A DNA stretch of 52,053 bases from a virus: IMG/VR virus record IMGVR_UViG_3300033552_000012, positions 1 through 52,053 of that record, one strand, 5' to 3'. The translations under genes and the position numbers were made by a program. Numbering within the stretch: the first letter of the stretch is position 1; each line of letters opens with the position of its first letter. This document shows, piece by piece, positions 1 through 5,554 of this stretch. The notes below the pieces were generated by a model. That model was not told the origin of the DNA. It searched no databases and worked only from the letters and a program-made list of their open reading frames with translations.

Positions 1-233
1 TTTAATGGTTCTATTTCGTTTGTGAATTTATGACCTTGCTCTTGAAGGTATAATTCTAAAACTATAATTGATTTTTTTATATCGCTTATAAATTCTCCTT
101 TTTTTTCTGCTCTTTCTACACGTTTTACAATTTCAAAAAGATAGGAATTCCAACCTCTTTCGTTAGCTATTTTATACAAAGTACCTTTGGAATTGTCGTA
201 ATGTTTTGGGGTTTCTAGTTTAGATATTTCCAT
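1..233 (-). CDS. DUF3310-like small phage protein (crosses the contig junction)
   Basis: The ATG is at 233-231 and the frame is open to base 1. On the circle it continues at 51909 and stops at 51900, giving an 80-residue protein. The pattern PKHYDN near the start, then a helix containing KRVERAEKKGEFISDIKKS and a closing helix LELYLQ, resembles the DUF3310 family of small phage proteins, whose function is not settled. It sits immediately upstream (minus direction) of the gene at 51365-51895. The copy at the other contig end differs only at two third codon positions, which supports a real, selected gene. Family assignment is by eye. Confidence 0.7.
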   Translation of the reverse strand, partial: MEISKLETPKHYDNSKGTLYKIANERGWNSYLFEIVKRVERAEKKGEFISDIKKSIIVLELYLQEQGHKFTNEIEPL

Positions 234-237
234 AGTT

Positions 238-507
238 TTAAAAGTGAAGTCTGTTTCTTATTTTGTCTATTTCGTGTTGTTCTATAATTCCGCTTCCGCT
301 TAGTAAAAATCCAAGCCTAAAATTGCTGATGTAAGTAGATTTTGCCAATTTTTCCAAGTCAATGTTGTAGTATTCCATTTCGTGCTTTACTTGTTTCAAA
401 AATAAATCATCCGGAAACGTTGCAGAACTTTCTATAATCTCATAAAGCGATGTATCTTCTTTATTGATCTTACTCGAAATAGTATAGTAATCATTGTTTG
501 TATGCAT
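238..507 (-). CDS. Small protein with possible HTH
   Basis: 89 residues, not recognised by name. The C-terminal half, from about residue 47, reads as three short helices (LEKLAKSTYISNFRLGFLL, then IIEQHEIDKIRNRL), which recalls a Cro/XRE-type helix-turn-helix with its closing helix. This is a weak resemblance. It lies 4 bases upstream of the DUF3310-like gene and 18 bases downstream of the 526-717 gene, so all three are probably cotranscribed. It lies outside the cassette array. Confidence 0.6.
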   Translation of the reverse strand: MHTNNDYYTISSKINKEDTSLYEIIESSATFPDDLFLKQVKHEMEYYNIDLEKLAKSTYISNFRLGFLLSGSGIIEQHEIDKIRNRLHF

Positions 508-525
508 ATTTATCAGGTTTTAGTT

Positions 526-717
526 TTAAAAAGGGCAATATGGCTTTTTAGGTTTGGGCAGTAATGATGAATACTCACTTTTTATCTTTTCTGAAATTGC
601 CTCACGAATAAATTGAGCCACATTAATTTGATAGCTATCTAGTTTCTTTAAAGTCTGGTGTTGAACTTCGGTTATTTTAATTACCTTGACTTTAGTATAT
701 TTTAAAGGTGTTGCCAT
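526..717 (-). CDS. Ribbon-helix-helix-like DNA-binding protein
   Basis: 63 residues. A basic beta-strand-like segment (KVKVIKITEVQ, about residues 9-19) is followed by two helices (HQTLKKLDSY and NVAQFIREAISEKIK). This is the strand-helix-helix order of Arc/MetJ-type repressors. A proline-rich tail ends the protein. It is the last ordinary gene before the cassette array, and its start codon is 35 bases below the first recombination boundary at 752. A regulatory role is inferred from the fold alone. Confidence 0.6.
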   Translation of the reverse strand: MATPLKYTKVKVIKITEVQHQTLKKLDSYQINVAQFIREAISEKIKSEYSSLLPKPKKPYCPF

Positions 718-751
718 AATAAAGTAATACTTTTATAGGTTATAGCCAATA

Positions 752-758
752 GTTATAT
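752..758 (+). repeat. Left boundary of the cassette array (attI-like or degenerate site)
   Basis: GTTATATTC begins here and is followed by CA and GCTT. The flank of the first cassette's own R'' at 1019-1025, read in reverse complement, gives GTTATATTC, TCG, GCTT. The pairing and the internal CA/TCG mismatch match those of four other cassettes, so 752/753 is very likely the outer recombination point. No R'' arm is visible on its left. It could be an attI-like or secondary target, or the remains of an attC. The neighbouring sequence (CAATAGT at 748-754 and ACTATTG at 790-796) can form a separate hairpin. Confidence 0.6.
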
Positions 759-800
759 TCCAGCTTCGAGCAACTTTCTGGCGAAAGGTACTATTGCTTT

Positions 801-986
801 TTATTTACGCTTCTTTTTCTTTGAAATAAGGTGTGTCATTTTGTTTCTAATTTTCTTGTATTCAATATTTATTTCTGCTTTATACATCATAATATCATTT
901 GCATTACTTATACCCATAGGAACTATTACGGTAGAATAACTTGAAATAGTAATTCCTCTTTCTTTTCTTTCGTCGATTGGTTGCAT
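801..986 (-). CDS. Hypothetical protein, cassette 1
   Basis: 61 residues, not recognised. The N-terminal half is mixed (ERGITISSYSTVIVPMG), the second half is helical and strongly basic, ending in SKKKKRK, so nucleic-acid binding is possible. It is the only gene of cassette 1 (753-1149). Its leader shares 28 bases with the leader of the 4355-4603 gene (1003-1030 equals 4624-4651). Confidence 0.55.
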   Translation of the reverse strand: MQPIDERKERGITISSYSTVIVPMGISNANDIMMYKAEINIEYKKIRNKMTHLISKKKKRK

Positions 987-1018
987 AATATTTTATTTTA
1001 TCAGTCAAAAAGCCGAGA

Positions 1019-1155
1019 ATATAACATATGATACAATAGATTTTCGGCATTTTTGATTATTGATTTATCTGTCTGTACTTGTTATTATTTGTAATGGCCA
1101 GAAAGTATAGTTCTTGGCCATTCCGAAAAACCTCCCGTATCATAAGCCGTTACAA
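1019..1155 (+). repeat. attC-like site of cassette 1
   Basis: R'' is ATATAAC at 1019-1025 and R' is GTTACAA at 1149-1155. The inner arms pair through ATGATAC (left) with GTATCAT (right) and TTTTCGG with CCGAAAA. The loop contains a second hairpin, AATGGCCA with TGGCCATT. The next gene's stop codon follows 7 bases after R'. Confidence 0.75.
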
Positions 1156-1161
1156 GCAAGT

Positions 1162-1530
1162 TTAAACGAAAGTGCATTCAATCTCTTTTAGAATTAAAGT
1201 TGCATAATATTTACTATTCTCAATAGCATTTTTACCAGTAAGATTAAATTTTTTATAACTCTCAACCACTTCTTTTATAGTCTCGGTTGTTATCGTTGAA
1301 AATAAATTGGTGTCAAGTGCTTTTTCTTGCTCTTCTATAGCATCAATAATCTTTTGGCATTCCTCATAATTTTCATCAAATTCAAAATATTCTAAAACGT
1401 ATAGAACAGATAATATTCCATACATAAACATATACTTCCTATAAATTTTAGTGGAAGTCAAAAAACCTGCTTGTAACAGTGGTTTTGATAAAGCGGGTAT
1501 TGTTTTTGTGTTTAAATTATTTTTACTCAT
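1162..1530 (-). CDS. Hypothetical protein, cassette 2
   Basis: 122 residues, not recognised; mostly helical, with an acidic middle part (FDENYEECQKIIDAIEEQE). The first ~20 residues (TIPALSKPLLQAG) are encoded by the left arm of this cassette's attC-like site. The ATG lies in the attC loop. A start at Met33 or Met35 is possible, but the 5' part is open and in the same frame as the equivalent segments of cassettes 6, 8 and 11. Confidence 0.6.
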   Translation of the reverse strand: MSKNNLNTKTIPALSKPLLQAGFLTSTKIYRKYMFMYGILSVLYVLEYFEFDENYEECQKIIDAIEEQEKALDTNLFSTITTETIKEVVESYKKFNLTGKNAIENSKYYATLILKEIECTFV

Positions 1531-1601
1531 TTTATTATTTAGTTTACTTGTTATTATTTGTCTTAAATTTCCCGCCTTCTCAAAGCCACGAAACGTTAGC
1601 A
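1471..1601 (+). repeat. attC-like site of cassette 2
   Basis: R'' TTGTAAC at 1471-1477, R' GTTAGCA at 1595-1601. The arms GTGGTTTTGATAAAGCGGG and the reverse complement of CCCGCCTTCTCAAAGCCAC pair at 16 of 19 positions. The R' side has extra unpaired bases (CGAAAC) before GTTA, an asymmetry shared with the other long sites. Confidence 0.85.
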
Positions 1602-1607
1602 GGAATA

Positions 1608-1856
1608 CTATAATTCGTGCATTGAAGAAATATCGTTTCGAAAATCTTTTTCGCTTAGTATTTTATTTCTACATATAAAATCAAACAAATCTTTTACGTT
1701 TTTTAAATATTCCGTGTCTTTTCCCCGATGTTTAAATAATAACCAGTTCATTGTTGGGTGTTTTTCTAGCCTAAAATTTAAAATTTTAAAAGACCTTGGT
1801 TTTGCAATAAATCCTAATTGCAACATTATTTCTGTTGTTATTTTAGTGTTTTCCAT
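1608..1856 (-). CDS. Hypothetical protein, cassette 3
   Basis: 82 residues, not recognised. Begins MENTKITTEIMLQLGF, contains a basic aromatic patch (RPRSF-like KPRSFKILNFRLEK) and ends in an acidic helix. The stop codon lies 7 bases after R' of the preceding attC-like site and the ATG is 32 bases below its own R'', so the whole gene is outside attC arms. Confidence 0.6.
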   Translation of the reverse strand: MENTKITTEIMLQLGFIAKPRSFKILNFRLEKHPTMNWLLFKHRGKDTEYLKNVKDLFDFICRNKILSEKDFRNDISSMHEL

Positions 1857-1887
1857 AATAATATTTTGTTGTTAAAATCCGTACTCC

Positions 1888-2021
1888 TGCTAACACACGT
1901 CTGTAGCTATTGTGGAATTAGTGATTAATTTTTAATTGGTTTTGTTTCAGTATTATTTTAGCAACTCCGAAATATTACGCATTTTTGCCCCACAACAGCA
2001 ACAGGCGTGGGAACGTTAGCG
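1888..2021 (+). repeat. attC-like site of cassette 3
   Basis: R'' TGCTAAC at 1888-1894, R' GTTAGCG at 2015-2021. Inner arms: CACGTCTGTAGCTATTGTGG on the left pairs with CCACAACAGCAACAGGCGTG on the right with few mismatches. The flank of R'' (TCCTGCTAAC) is the exact reverse complement of the start of its own cassette at 1595-1604. Confidence 0.85.
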
Positions 2022-2255
2022 GTCATTGCAATTCGTTACATCTCCACATTTACTACAATAAGTACCTGTTCCGTTTTTATTACACATAGGCATATTCGCA
2101 TAAAGCAACGAACCGCTAACACATGATTGTAGTAATTGCATTTCTTGTGCTTGTTTAAATCCTTCCTTAAAGCCGTCTCTTTGCCCGCCAAAACTATTCG
2201 GGTTAGTACCATATCTTTTTTCCGATAACTCCTTTATTTCTTCAACTGTTTTCAT
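2016..2255 (-). CDS. Hypothetical protein with Cys cluster, cassette 4
   Basis: 79 residues. The N-terminal part (EEIKELSEKRYG..., then QRDGFKEGFKQAQEM) resembles a short motif common in Bacteroidetes phage proteins. The C-terminal part has four cysteines in MCNKNGTGTYCSKCGDVTNC and may bind zinc. The stop TAA is formed by R' at 2016-2018. The first ~45 codons lie in the loop and left arm of its own attC-like site, so the gene and attC overlap heavily. Confidence 0.6.
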   Translation of the reverse strand: MKTVEEIKELSEKRYGTNPNSFGGQRDGFKEGFKQAQEMQLLQSCVSGSLLYANMPMCNKNGTGTYCSKCGDVTNCNDR

Positions 2256-2316
2256 TCTTGTTTTTATTTGTGATTAATTTAATTATGCAACTACGACAAT
2301 CATGCGTCCGTTAGGG
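2114..2316 (+). repeat. attC-like site of cassette 4 (long loop)
   Basis: R'' CGCTAAC at 2114-2120, R' GTTAGGG at 2310-2316. Arms: CATGATTGTAGTAATTGCAT on the left against the reverse complement of ATGCAACTACGACAATCATG on the right, 18 of 20 positions paired. The 203-bp length comes from a long loop that codes for the N-terminus of the cassette protein. Confidence 0.85.
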
Positions 2317-2335
2317 TGCATAGCTACATTTTTCG

Positions 2336-2575
2336 CTACGAAAACTCTTTACCGCAAATATTACACCTCAATAAGTTACTCCCAATATAACTACTTTTTT
2401 CTCTTGGATGCGTACATTCTAATATCCCCAGTTCGTAAGCTTCTGATAAAGTTAATTCTCTACCATAGGTCATTCCTTTAAATTTATATTCTAAACTTAT
2501 TGATTCTCCAATAATAAAAACTTTTGCGGTAATATTAGTTTTTCCATCTACATGCTTTATAATAATTGTTTTCAT
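2336..2575 (-). CDS. Small putative zinc-binding protein, cassette 5
   Basis: 79 residues. A beta-rich N-terminal half (KTIIIKHVDGKTNITAKVFI) is followed by CTHPREK and, at the C-terminus, LRCNICGKEF. Cys, His, Cys, Cys could form one zinc site. Its stop codon is 20 bases after R' of the preceding site. It is the last of three genes in the longest cassette (2311-3077). Confidence 0.6.
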   Translation of the reverse strand: MKTIIIKHVDGKTNITAKVFIIGESISLEYKFKGMTYGRELTLSEAYELGILECTHPREKSSYIGSNLLRCNICGKEFS

Positions 2576-2580
2576 ATATT

Positions 2581-2760
2581 TTATTTGTAAATTGTAAATT
2601 CTATTGGATGTAATTTATATGTTTTATTGTAAAACCCTTTTTTTATTTCCCATTTATCCCATTTTTTAGTATTCCAAAAAAGTATAACTATTGAGATTTT
2701 TTTTATTTTTATCTCCACAAGAGGGAAATCCATGTATCTTTCTATAACTTCTATTTTCAT
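2581..2760 (-). CDS. Hypothetical protein, cassette 5
   Basis: A 59-residue ORF with ATG at 2760-2758 and TAA at 2583-2581. It is basic and aromatic (VIERYMDFPLVEIKIKK, then FWNTKKWDKWEIKKGFY). Its ATG overlaps the upstream ORF's end closely (TAGTTATG), and the next gene starts 6 bases after its stop, so the three ORFs of this cassette look translationally linked. Not recognised. Confidence 0.55.
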   Translation of the reverse strand: MKIEVIERYMDFPLVEIKIKKISIVILFWNTKKWDKWEIKKGFYNKTYKLHPIEFTIYK

Positions 2761-2762
2761 AA

Positions 2763-2918
2763 CTATATTTTTTTATTATTGTCTAAATATATTTTCATAG
2801 CTGTTGTTGTAACTTTATTAATTGCGGAATGATTATTCATTGTTAACCTCATAAATTCCTCCCAATCATAATATCCGTGCTTTTCAGCCGATAAATTCTT
2901 TGTTTTATTTATTGTCAT
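2763..2918 (-). CDS. Hypothetical protein, cassette 5
   Basis: A 51-residue ORF, ATG at 2918-2916, TAG at 2765-2763, with a typical A-rich leader. Helical, containing HGYYDWEEFMRLTMNNHS. It is the first gene of a three-gene cassette, and its start lies 33 bases below R'' at 2951. Not recognised; supported by tight spacing to the next ORF. Confidence 0.5.
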   Translation of the reverse strand: MTINKTKNLSAEKHGYYDWEEFMRLTMNNHSAINKVTTTAMKIYLDNNKKI

Positions 2919-2950
2919 AATTATATTTATTTTTAATTACCCACTACGCA

Positions 2951-3083
2951 CCCTAACACAGGTTTTGCCCCATTGCTTTTATTTGTACTTTTTTGGATTT
3001 ACGGTGTCGTATTTAAAGTTTAGTAATTTCTGATTTAACGGTGATTATCACCGCAACGATGGCAAAGCCTGATAACGTTATGC
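2951..3083 (+). repeat. attC-like site of cassette 5
   Basis: R'' CCCTAAC at 2951-2957, R' GTTATGC at 3077-3083. Inner arms pair through CAGGTTTTGCC with GGCAAAGCCTG and TTGC with GCAA. A perfect small hairpin CGGTGAT/ATCACCG sits in the loop. GTTAGGGTGC at the cassette start pairs with GCACCCTAAC at this R''. Confidence 0.8.
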
Positions 3084-3099
3084 GTTATTTAACAGAACG

Positions 3100-3525
3100 T
3101 TATCGATTAACAATTCTATTTAATTGCCGTTTGCACCATTCTTCAACTTCTTGAACATTTTTAGCGGGTGAAACTCTGCTTTTATCGTTTACTTCTTTTC
3201 GATACTCGTATTGTTCTTCGTAATTTTTAGAATAAATACTTTCTAGTAATTTTTCTACTTCTGGATATTTCTTGTTGTCAAACTCTTTCCAGAACTCTTT
3301 TAAAGTCCAATACGAAACTTTCAAAGCATCTTGATTGGTTTGGCAGTAGAAGCCCTTTTTATGATTAATACAAGAAGTCGGAGAGCAACATCCAGTTTCA
3401 CCACAACTTGAACAATAAGGACAGTAAACATCGTATTTTCTATTTCTAAAAATATGTTTGAATTTAGAAAAACAACGCATAACAGCGGTTTTGAGCAAGC
3501 GGGCTTTAGTCTTTAATTCACTCAT
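3100..3525 (-). CDS. Cysteine-rich putative zinc protein, cassette 6
   Basis: 141 residues. Residues ~35-65 hold a dense cysteine cluster (YCPYCSSCGETGCCS, then TSCINHKKGFYC), followed by a helical charged domain and a basic C-terminus. The start ATG is in the attC loop and residues ~5-16 (ARLLKTAVM) are encoded by the attC left arm. GTTATGC of R'' complement also offers an ATG at residue 16. Zinc binding is likely; role unknown. Confidence 0.6.
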   Translation of the reverse strand: MSELKTKARLLKTAVMRCFSKFKHIFRNRKYDVYCPYCSSCGETGCCSPTSCINHKKGFYCQTNQDALKVSYWTLKEFWKEFDNKKYPEVEKLLESIYSKNYEEQYEYRKEVNDKSRVSPAKNVQEVEEWCKRQLNRIVNR

Positions 3526-3606
3526 TTGGTGTGTTTTTATTATTAGTGATTAATTCAATTATTCGGTTTTATTTTTCCGCCTGCACAAAGCCACGAAACG
3601 TTATAG
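3477..3606 (+). repeat. attC-like site of cassette 6
   Basis: R'' GCATAAC at 3477-3483, R' GTTATAG at 3600-3606. Left arm GCGGTTTTGAGCAAGCGGG pairs imperfectly with the reverse complement of CCGCCTGCACAAAGCCACG. The flank ACAACGCATAAC mirrors the cassette start GTTATGCGTT at 3077. Confidence 0.85.
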
Positions 3607-3616
3607 CTTATGGCTA

Positions 3617-3850
3617 TTATTGGTTAATTAAGAAGTTTTCAATATCACCCAACAATGTGTCAATTTCTCCTTTTCTTTTTAGAATTTCATCGTATTCTTT
3701 TTTAGCAAGTTCATAATCTTCACTTTCTGGTTGGTCGGCATCTTCTTGCCATTGCATTGCCTCGTCATCAACTTCATCTGAATACTCTTGTCTTTTATCT
3801 TCTAAAAACTGTTTAAATTCGTTTAATGCTTCGTCTTTTGTTGTCATCAC
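3617..3850 (-). CDS. Acidic helical hypothetical protein, cassette 7
   Basis: 77 residues, very rich in Asp, Glu and Lys, probably one long helix or coiled coil (EFKQFLEDKRQEYSDEVDDE, later YELAKKEYDEILKRKGEIDT). Stop 11 bases after R' of the preceding site; start 27 bases below its own R''. Not recognised. Strong acidity is compatible with a DNA-mimic or adaptor role, but this is only a guess. Confidence 0.6.
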   Translation of the reverse strand: MMTTKDEALNEFKQFLEDKRQEYSDEVDDEAMQWQEDADQPESEDYELAKKEYDEILKRKGEIDTLLGDIENFLINQ

Positions 3851-3876
3851 GTTTTGTTTTAGTTACCCACCACAAG

Positions 3877-4011
3877 CTATAACAGCAATTTGTGGTAATT
3901 TGGGTATTAGTTATTAATTTTTTTTTTGGTCTTGTATTTGTAAAATCTGTCTTGAATCGGTACTTTAGGATTTATTTATCCCAAACTACCACAAGTTGCA
4001 GGGCGTTATGC
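3877..4011 (+). repeat. attC-like site of cassette 7
   Basis: R'' CTATAAC at 3877-3883, R' GTTATGC at 4005-4011. Left arm GCAATTTGTGGTAATTTGGG against right arm CCCAAACTACCACAAGTTGC pairs at 18 of 20 positions. Extra GGGC precedes R', as in Vibrio-type attC sites. The cassette start GTTATAGCTT at 3600 mirrors AAGCTATAAC here. Confidence 0.88.
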
Positions 4012-4275
4012 AACAGTTTCAGAACGTTCTCGTTTAAAAATTTCTAAAAGTTCTGAATCTGTCTTATTTGAATATTTACCGCTTGAATCAAAACGAGTGC
4101 TTAAAAACCAATTTGCAAAATCAATAGTCTGTTTATCTACTAATTCTTCTATTTTACAAATACATTCTTCGTGATTGTAAATTCTTTTTTCTAATAAACT
4201 CTTTAATTCATTTGATAAAACCGATTGCATAACAGCCGTTTTGCTCAATGTCGGTATTGTTTTATCTTTGTCCAT
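4006..4275 (-). CDS. Hypothetical protein, cassette 8
   Basis: 89 residues, helical and charged (LKSLLEKRIYNHEECICKIEELVDKQTIDFANW). The N-terminal ~15 residues (KTIPTLSKTAVMQ) come from the attC left arm; an alternative ATG lies in the R'' complement at Met16. TAA stop is supplied by R' (4006-4008). Not recognised. Confidence 0.6.
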   Translation of the reverse strand: MDKDKTIPTLSKTAVMQSVLSNELKSLLEKRIYNHEECICKIEELVDKQTIDFANWFLSTRFDSSGKYSNKTDSELLEIFKRERSETVA

Positions 4276-4360
4276 ATTGTTTTTAATTTAATTATTAGTC
4301 TATTTTTGTTATTATCCGTGTTGAATTTTCCGCCACTAAGCAAAGCAGCGAACGTTAGGG
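4227..4360 (+). repeat. attC-like site of cassette 8
   Basis: R'' GCATAAC at 4227-4233, R' GTTAGGG at 4354-4360. Left arm GCCGTTTTGCTCAATGTCGG pairs with the region CCGCCACTAAGCAAAGCAGC on the right. The flank GATTGCATAAC mirrors the cassette start GTTATGCAA at 4005 with the CA/TCG-type interruption. Confidence 0.8.
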
Positions 4361-4603
4361 AACATCTTCCTCAACTTTGTCGCCAAAAGTTTCGTTAAAA
4401 TAATCTTCTCTTTTATCGGATACCATTTTATCCCAGCTCATGGTCATAAATCCGTCGTTCCAAGTTTCTTTTAGTTGTTGTTTTTCTTTTTCTAAAAGTT
4501 TCTCCGCTTCAATTTGACAAAATCTTAAAAGTGTATTTGAAATATCACTTTCTTTTCGTTTGTCTTTAATAATTTCTATTAATTCTTGCAATGCTGTTTT
4601 CAT
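4355..4603 (-). CDS. Bacteroidetes-phage-type hypothetical protein, cassette 9
   Basis: 82 residues. The pattern ALQELIEIIKDK, then AEKLLEKEKQQLKETWNDGF and a closing YFNETFG is one seen repeatedly in small proteins of Bacteroidetes phages and prophages, of unknown function. Helical throughout. The stop TAA overlaps R' at 4355. That a phage-type gene sits in a cassette suggests cassettes were drawn from a phage gene pool. Confidence 0.65.
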   Translation of the reverse strand: MKTALQELIEIIKDKRKESDISNTLLRFCQIEAEKLLEKEKQQLKETWNDGFMTMSWDKMVSDKREDYFNETFGDKVEEDVP

Positions 4604-4639
4604 AATTTTATTTTTAATTTATTAGTCAAAAAGCCGAGA

Positions 4640-4700
4640 ATATAACATATGCTTGTAAAAATGGCTTTATCGCCACTATTACAAGCGTCCACCGTTATAC
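4640..4700 (+). repeat. Short attC-like site of cassette 9
   Basis: Only 61 bp. R'' ATATAAC at 4640-4646, R' GTTATAC at 4694-4700. Inner arms GCTTGTAA and TTACAAGC are perfect, followed by GGC/GCC. Its R'' flank is identical to that of the cassette 1 site over 28 bases, and does not mirror its own cassette start, so this site looks exchanged. Confidence 0.8.
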
Positions 4701-4919
4701 GTCAGCTTCTTTGGAATCGTCAGAAACATAATCTACATAAGGATATGTTTTATTTATAAAAGTTACAGTATAACTACAAGTTATACTGTTGCATTTATGT
4801 GGATATTGGGGTGGATGAGTTGTAAAACATTGTCCAGTTGGTCTTAAATAACCATCTTCACATTCAGGGCATTTAAAGTCTATTTTTACTGTTTTTACTT
4901 GTTTAATTTCTTGTGGCAT
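4695..4919 (-). CDS. Small zinc-ribbon-like protein, cassette 10
   Basis: 74 residues. CPECEDGYL at ~17-25, then HKCNSITCSY at ~42-51, gives two CxxC-like or CxxxxC pairs as in zinc ribbons. The stop TAA is in R' (4695-4697). The ATG is 45 bases below its own R'', fully outside attC. Function unknown. Confidence 0.6.
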   Translation of the reverse strand: MPQEIKQVKTVKIDFKCPECEDGYLRPTGQCFTTHPPQYPHKCNSITCSYTVTFINKTYPYVDYVSDDSKEADV

Positions 4920-4963
4920 AATTTTTTATTTTTTGATTAATATTTATTTTAACAAAGCCGAAC

Positions 4964-5040
4964 GCATAACAGCAGTTTTGACTTACCGCCAAAATCTCGC
5001 TGGTACAGAGGTGGCATTTCAAGGCTGCGAAACGTTAGTG
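4964..5040 (+). repeat. attC-like site of cassette 10
   Basis: 77 bp, the size of a typical short attC. R'' GCATAAC at 4964-4970, R' GTTAGTG at 5034-5040. Left arm GCAGTTTTGACTTACCGCC pairs imperfectly with right arm GGTGGCATTTCAAGGCTGC, with an unpaired R'-side spacer GAAAC. Confidence 0.85.
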
Positions 5041-5049
5041 ATAATACAC

Positions 5050-5298
5050 CTATCGCAATTGCATTTTGTTGTAAAACTCAAATTTATTATCCGTAAGACA
5101 TTCGTATTTTATGAGTTTCCATCCGTCTTTATTTGCAATTAATAACATTTCATTATCAATGTACTTCATATCTTTTTCATCCCAACTATTTGAGAATTTA
5201 CCATCATTAATATTTAGCCAGCAATAGCGAAAAGTACTATCACTAACAGCAGTCTTGAGAGATTGTGGTATCGGTGTGTTTTTGTCTATATTTTCCAT
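5050..5298 (-). CDS. Hypothetical protein, cassette 11
   Basis: 82 residues, mixed composition (CWLNINDGKFSNSWDEKDM, then NKDGWKLIKYECLTDN), possibly a small beta-rich fold. The first ~20 residues (TPIPQSLKTAVSD) are encoded by its attC left arm. Stop TAG lies 9 bases after R' of the preceding site. Not recognised. Confidence 0.6.
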   Translation of the reverse strand: MENIDKNTPIPQSLKTAVSDSTFRYCWLNINDGKFSNSWDEKDMKYIDNEMLLIANKDGWKLIKYECLTDNKFEFYNKMQLR

Positions 5299-5375
5299 AA
5301 TTTAATTATTAATGTTTATTTGTTGTTATTTGTCTTGAATAATCCACAACCTTGCAAGGTTGCGAAACGTTATAA
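5241..5375 (+). repeat. attC-like site of cassette 11
   Basis: R'' CACTAAC at 5241-5247, R' GTTATAA at 5369-5375. Left arm GCAGTCTTGAGAGATTGTGG pairs with right arm CCACAACCTTGCAAGGTTGC at most positions. The flank TACTATCACTAAC mirrors the cassette start at 5034 over 13 of 14 positions. Confidence 0.85.
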
Positions 5376-5384
5376 GTAATACTA

Positions 5385-5534
5385 TTATCTCTTTTCCATA
5401 ATTCCATATATCTCATTGTAAGCGTAATTTTCGCTAAAATCATTCAATGCATCTACAATGTCTTCCGCATCTACTGTTATGGTGTAATAACCATATTCTG
5501 TGTGTTCATAAAACACGATAAATTCTTTTTCCAT
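5385..5534 (-). CDS. Small hypothetical protein, cassette 12
   Basis: A 49-residue ORF from ATG 5534-5532 to TAA 5387-5385. Sequence begins MEKEFIVFYEHTEYGYYTIT and continues with an acidic helix (VDAEDIVDALNDFSEN). The leader has the usual A/T-rich form. It fills the last cassette (5370-5589). Not recognised, but codon pattern and position support it. Confidence 0.6.
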   Translation of the reverse strand: MEKEFIVFYEHTEYGYYTITVDAEDIVDALNDFSENYAYNEIYGIMEKR

Positions 5535-5554
5535 AATTACTTTTATTTTAAATT

